Below are positions 5,093 to 5,311 of a stretch of 5,311 bases of DNA, piece after piece; the stretch's first letter is position 1, and the number at the start of each line of letters is the position of its first letter. Under the pieces are notes generated by a model. The model did no database searches. It was given only the letters and a program-made list of their open reading frames with translations, and was not told where the DNA came from. The position numbers were made by a program, and so were the translations under genes. This DNA comes from Pyrinomonadaceae bacterium (GTDB taxonomy: Bacteria > Acidobacteriota > Blastocatellia > Pyrinomonadales > Pyrinomonadaceae), in NCBI GenBank assembly GCA_013812565.1, contig JACCTF010000054.1:1-5311 (forward strand). Reading direction: 5' to 3'.

Positions 5093-5311
5093 ATGGAAAA
5101 ACGACGCATCCTGATCGTTGACAGTAACGAGGAGCTTCGCTCGATGCTTGAACAGGTCTTGAGCGAACTCGGCCATAAGGTGGTAGCGACCGGCAGCCGC
5201 GCCGAGGCGCTGGCCCGCAAGGACCTTAAAGCGTTTGATCTTGTAATCAGCGATCTGACGGATGAAACCGAAGGGGGCGTGCAAATCTTTAGTGAACTCA
5301 AGCGCAAACGC
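5093..5311 (+). CDS. Response-regulator receiver-domain protein (N-terminal part, truncated by window end)
   Basis: The 73 codons visible encode the first half of a CheY-like receiver domain: strand 1 RILIVD (5-10), helix 1 NEELRSMLEQVLSELG, strand 2 KVVAT, helix 2 SRAEALARKDL, and strand 3 DLVISD with the presumed phospho-acceptor D54. It would accept phosphate from a histidine kinase; the conserved Thr/Ser and Lys and any output domain lie beyond the window. Two departures are notable. The usual acidic pair after strand 1 reads D10-S11, so the residue equivalent to CheY Asp13, a Mg ligand, is Ser. The segment after D54 is LTDETEGG instead of the common LxMPxxxG. The start is fixed by an in-frame TAA at 5084-5086; the only ribosome-site candidate is a weak GGA at 5080. 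It is transcribed divergently from the acyltransferase gene. Confidence 0.88.
   Translation, partial: MEKRRILIVDSNEELRSMLEQVLSELGHKVVATGSRAEALARKDLKAFDLVISDLTDETEGGVQIFSELKRKR

Overview
The window looks like a chromosomal housekeeping and signalling segment from a Gram-negative bacterium, most plausibly an acidobacterium of the Blastocatellia/Pyrinomonadaceae type. The clues are a Hanks-type Ser/Thr kinase with the glycine-loop style common in Acidobacteriota, a long exported TPR protein, a DUF374 acyltransferase, and intergenic DNA made of degenerate heptanucleotide words. The taxonomic assignment is inference from gene style; no rRNA or marker search could be run.

Layout, left to right. 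(1) Positions 1-567, minus strand: N-terminal 189 codons of a Ser/Thr protein kinase, cut off by the window edge just before the APE motif. (2) 568-825: a gap with no supportable gene. (3) 826-3898, minus strand: a tight three-gene unit transcribed in the order exported TPR protein, era (ribosome-assembly GTPase), prmA (ribosomal protein L11 methyltransferase). Both junctions are stop/start overlaps (TGATG and ATGA), so the three are almost certainly co-transcribed and probably translationally coupled. (4) 3899-4087: a gap holding heptad repeats, an inverted repeat and a cluster of three small hairpins. (5) 4088-4756, minus strand: a DUF374 lysophospholipid/lipid A-type acyltransferase; longer starts at 4828 or 4879 are possible but less convincing. 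(6) 4757-5092: a divergent intergenic region with a 65-bp imperfect palindrome built from heptads, a T7-associated inverted repeat, two small dyads and candidate extended -10 elements. (7) 5093-5311, plus strand: the start of a response-regulator receiver protein, cut off by the window end.

How the genes fit together: era and prmA both act on the ribosome (16S rRNA/30S maturation and L11 methylation). The TPR protein preceding them has a signal peptide, so its product works outside the cytoplasm and its link to them is through expression rather than obvious function. The acyltransferase probably works on envelope lipids. The kinase and the receiver protein are separate signalling genes whose output domains lie outside the window.

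I do not see a convincing new multi-gene system. The points most worth a second look are the intergenic heptad/palindrome architecture, the receiver domain with a non-canonical acidic pocket, and the coupling of an exported TPR protein to era.
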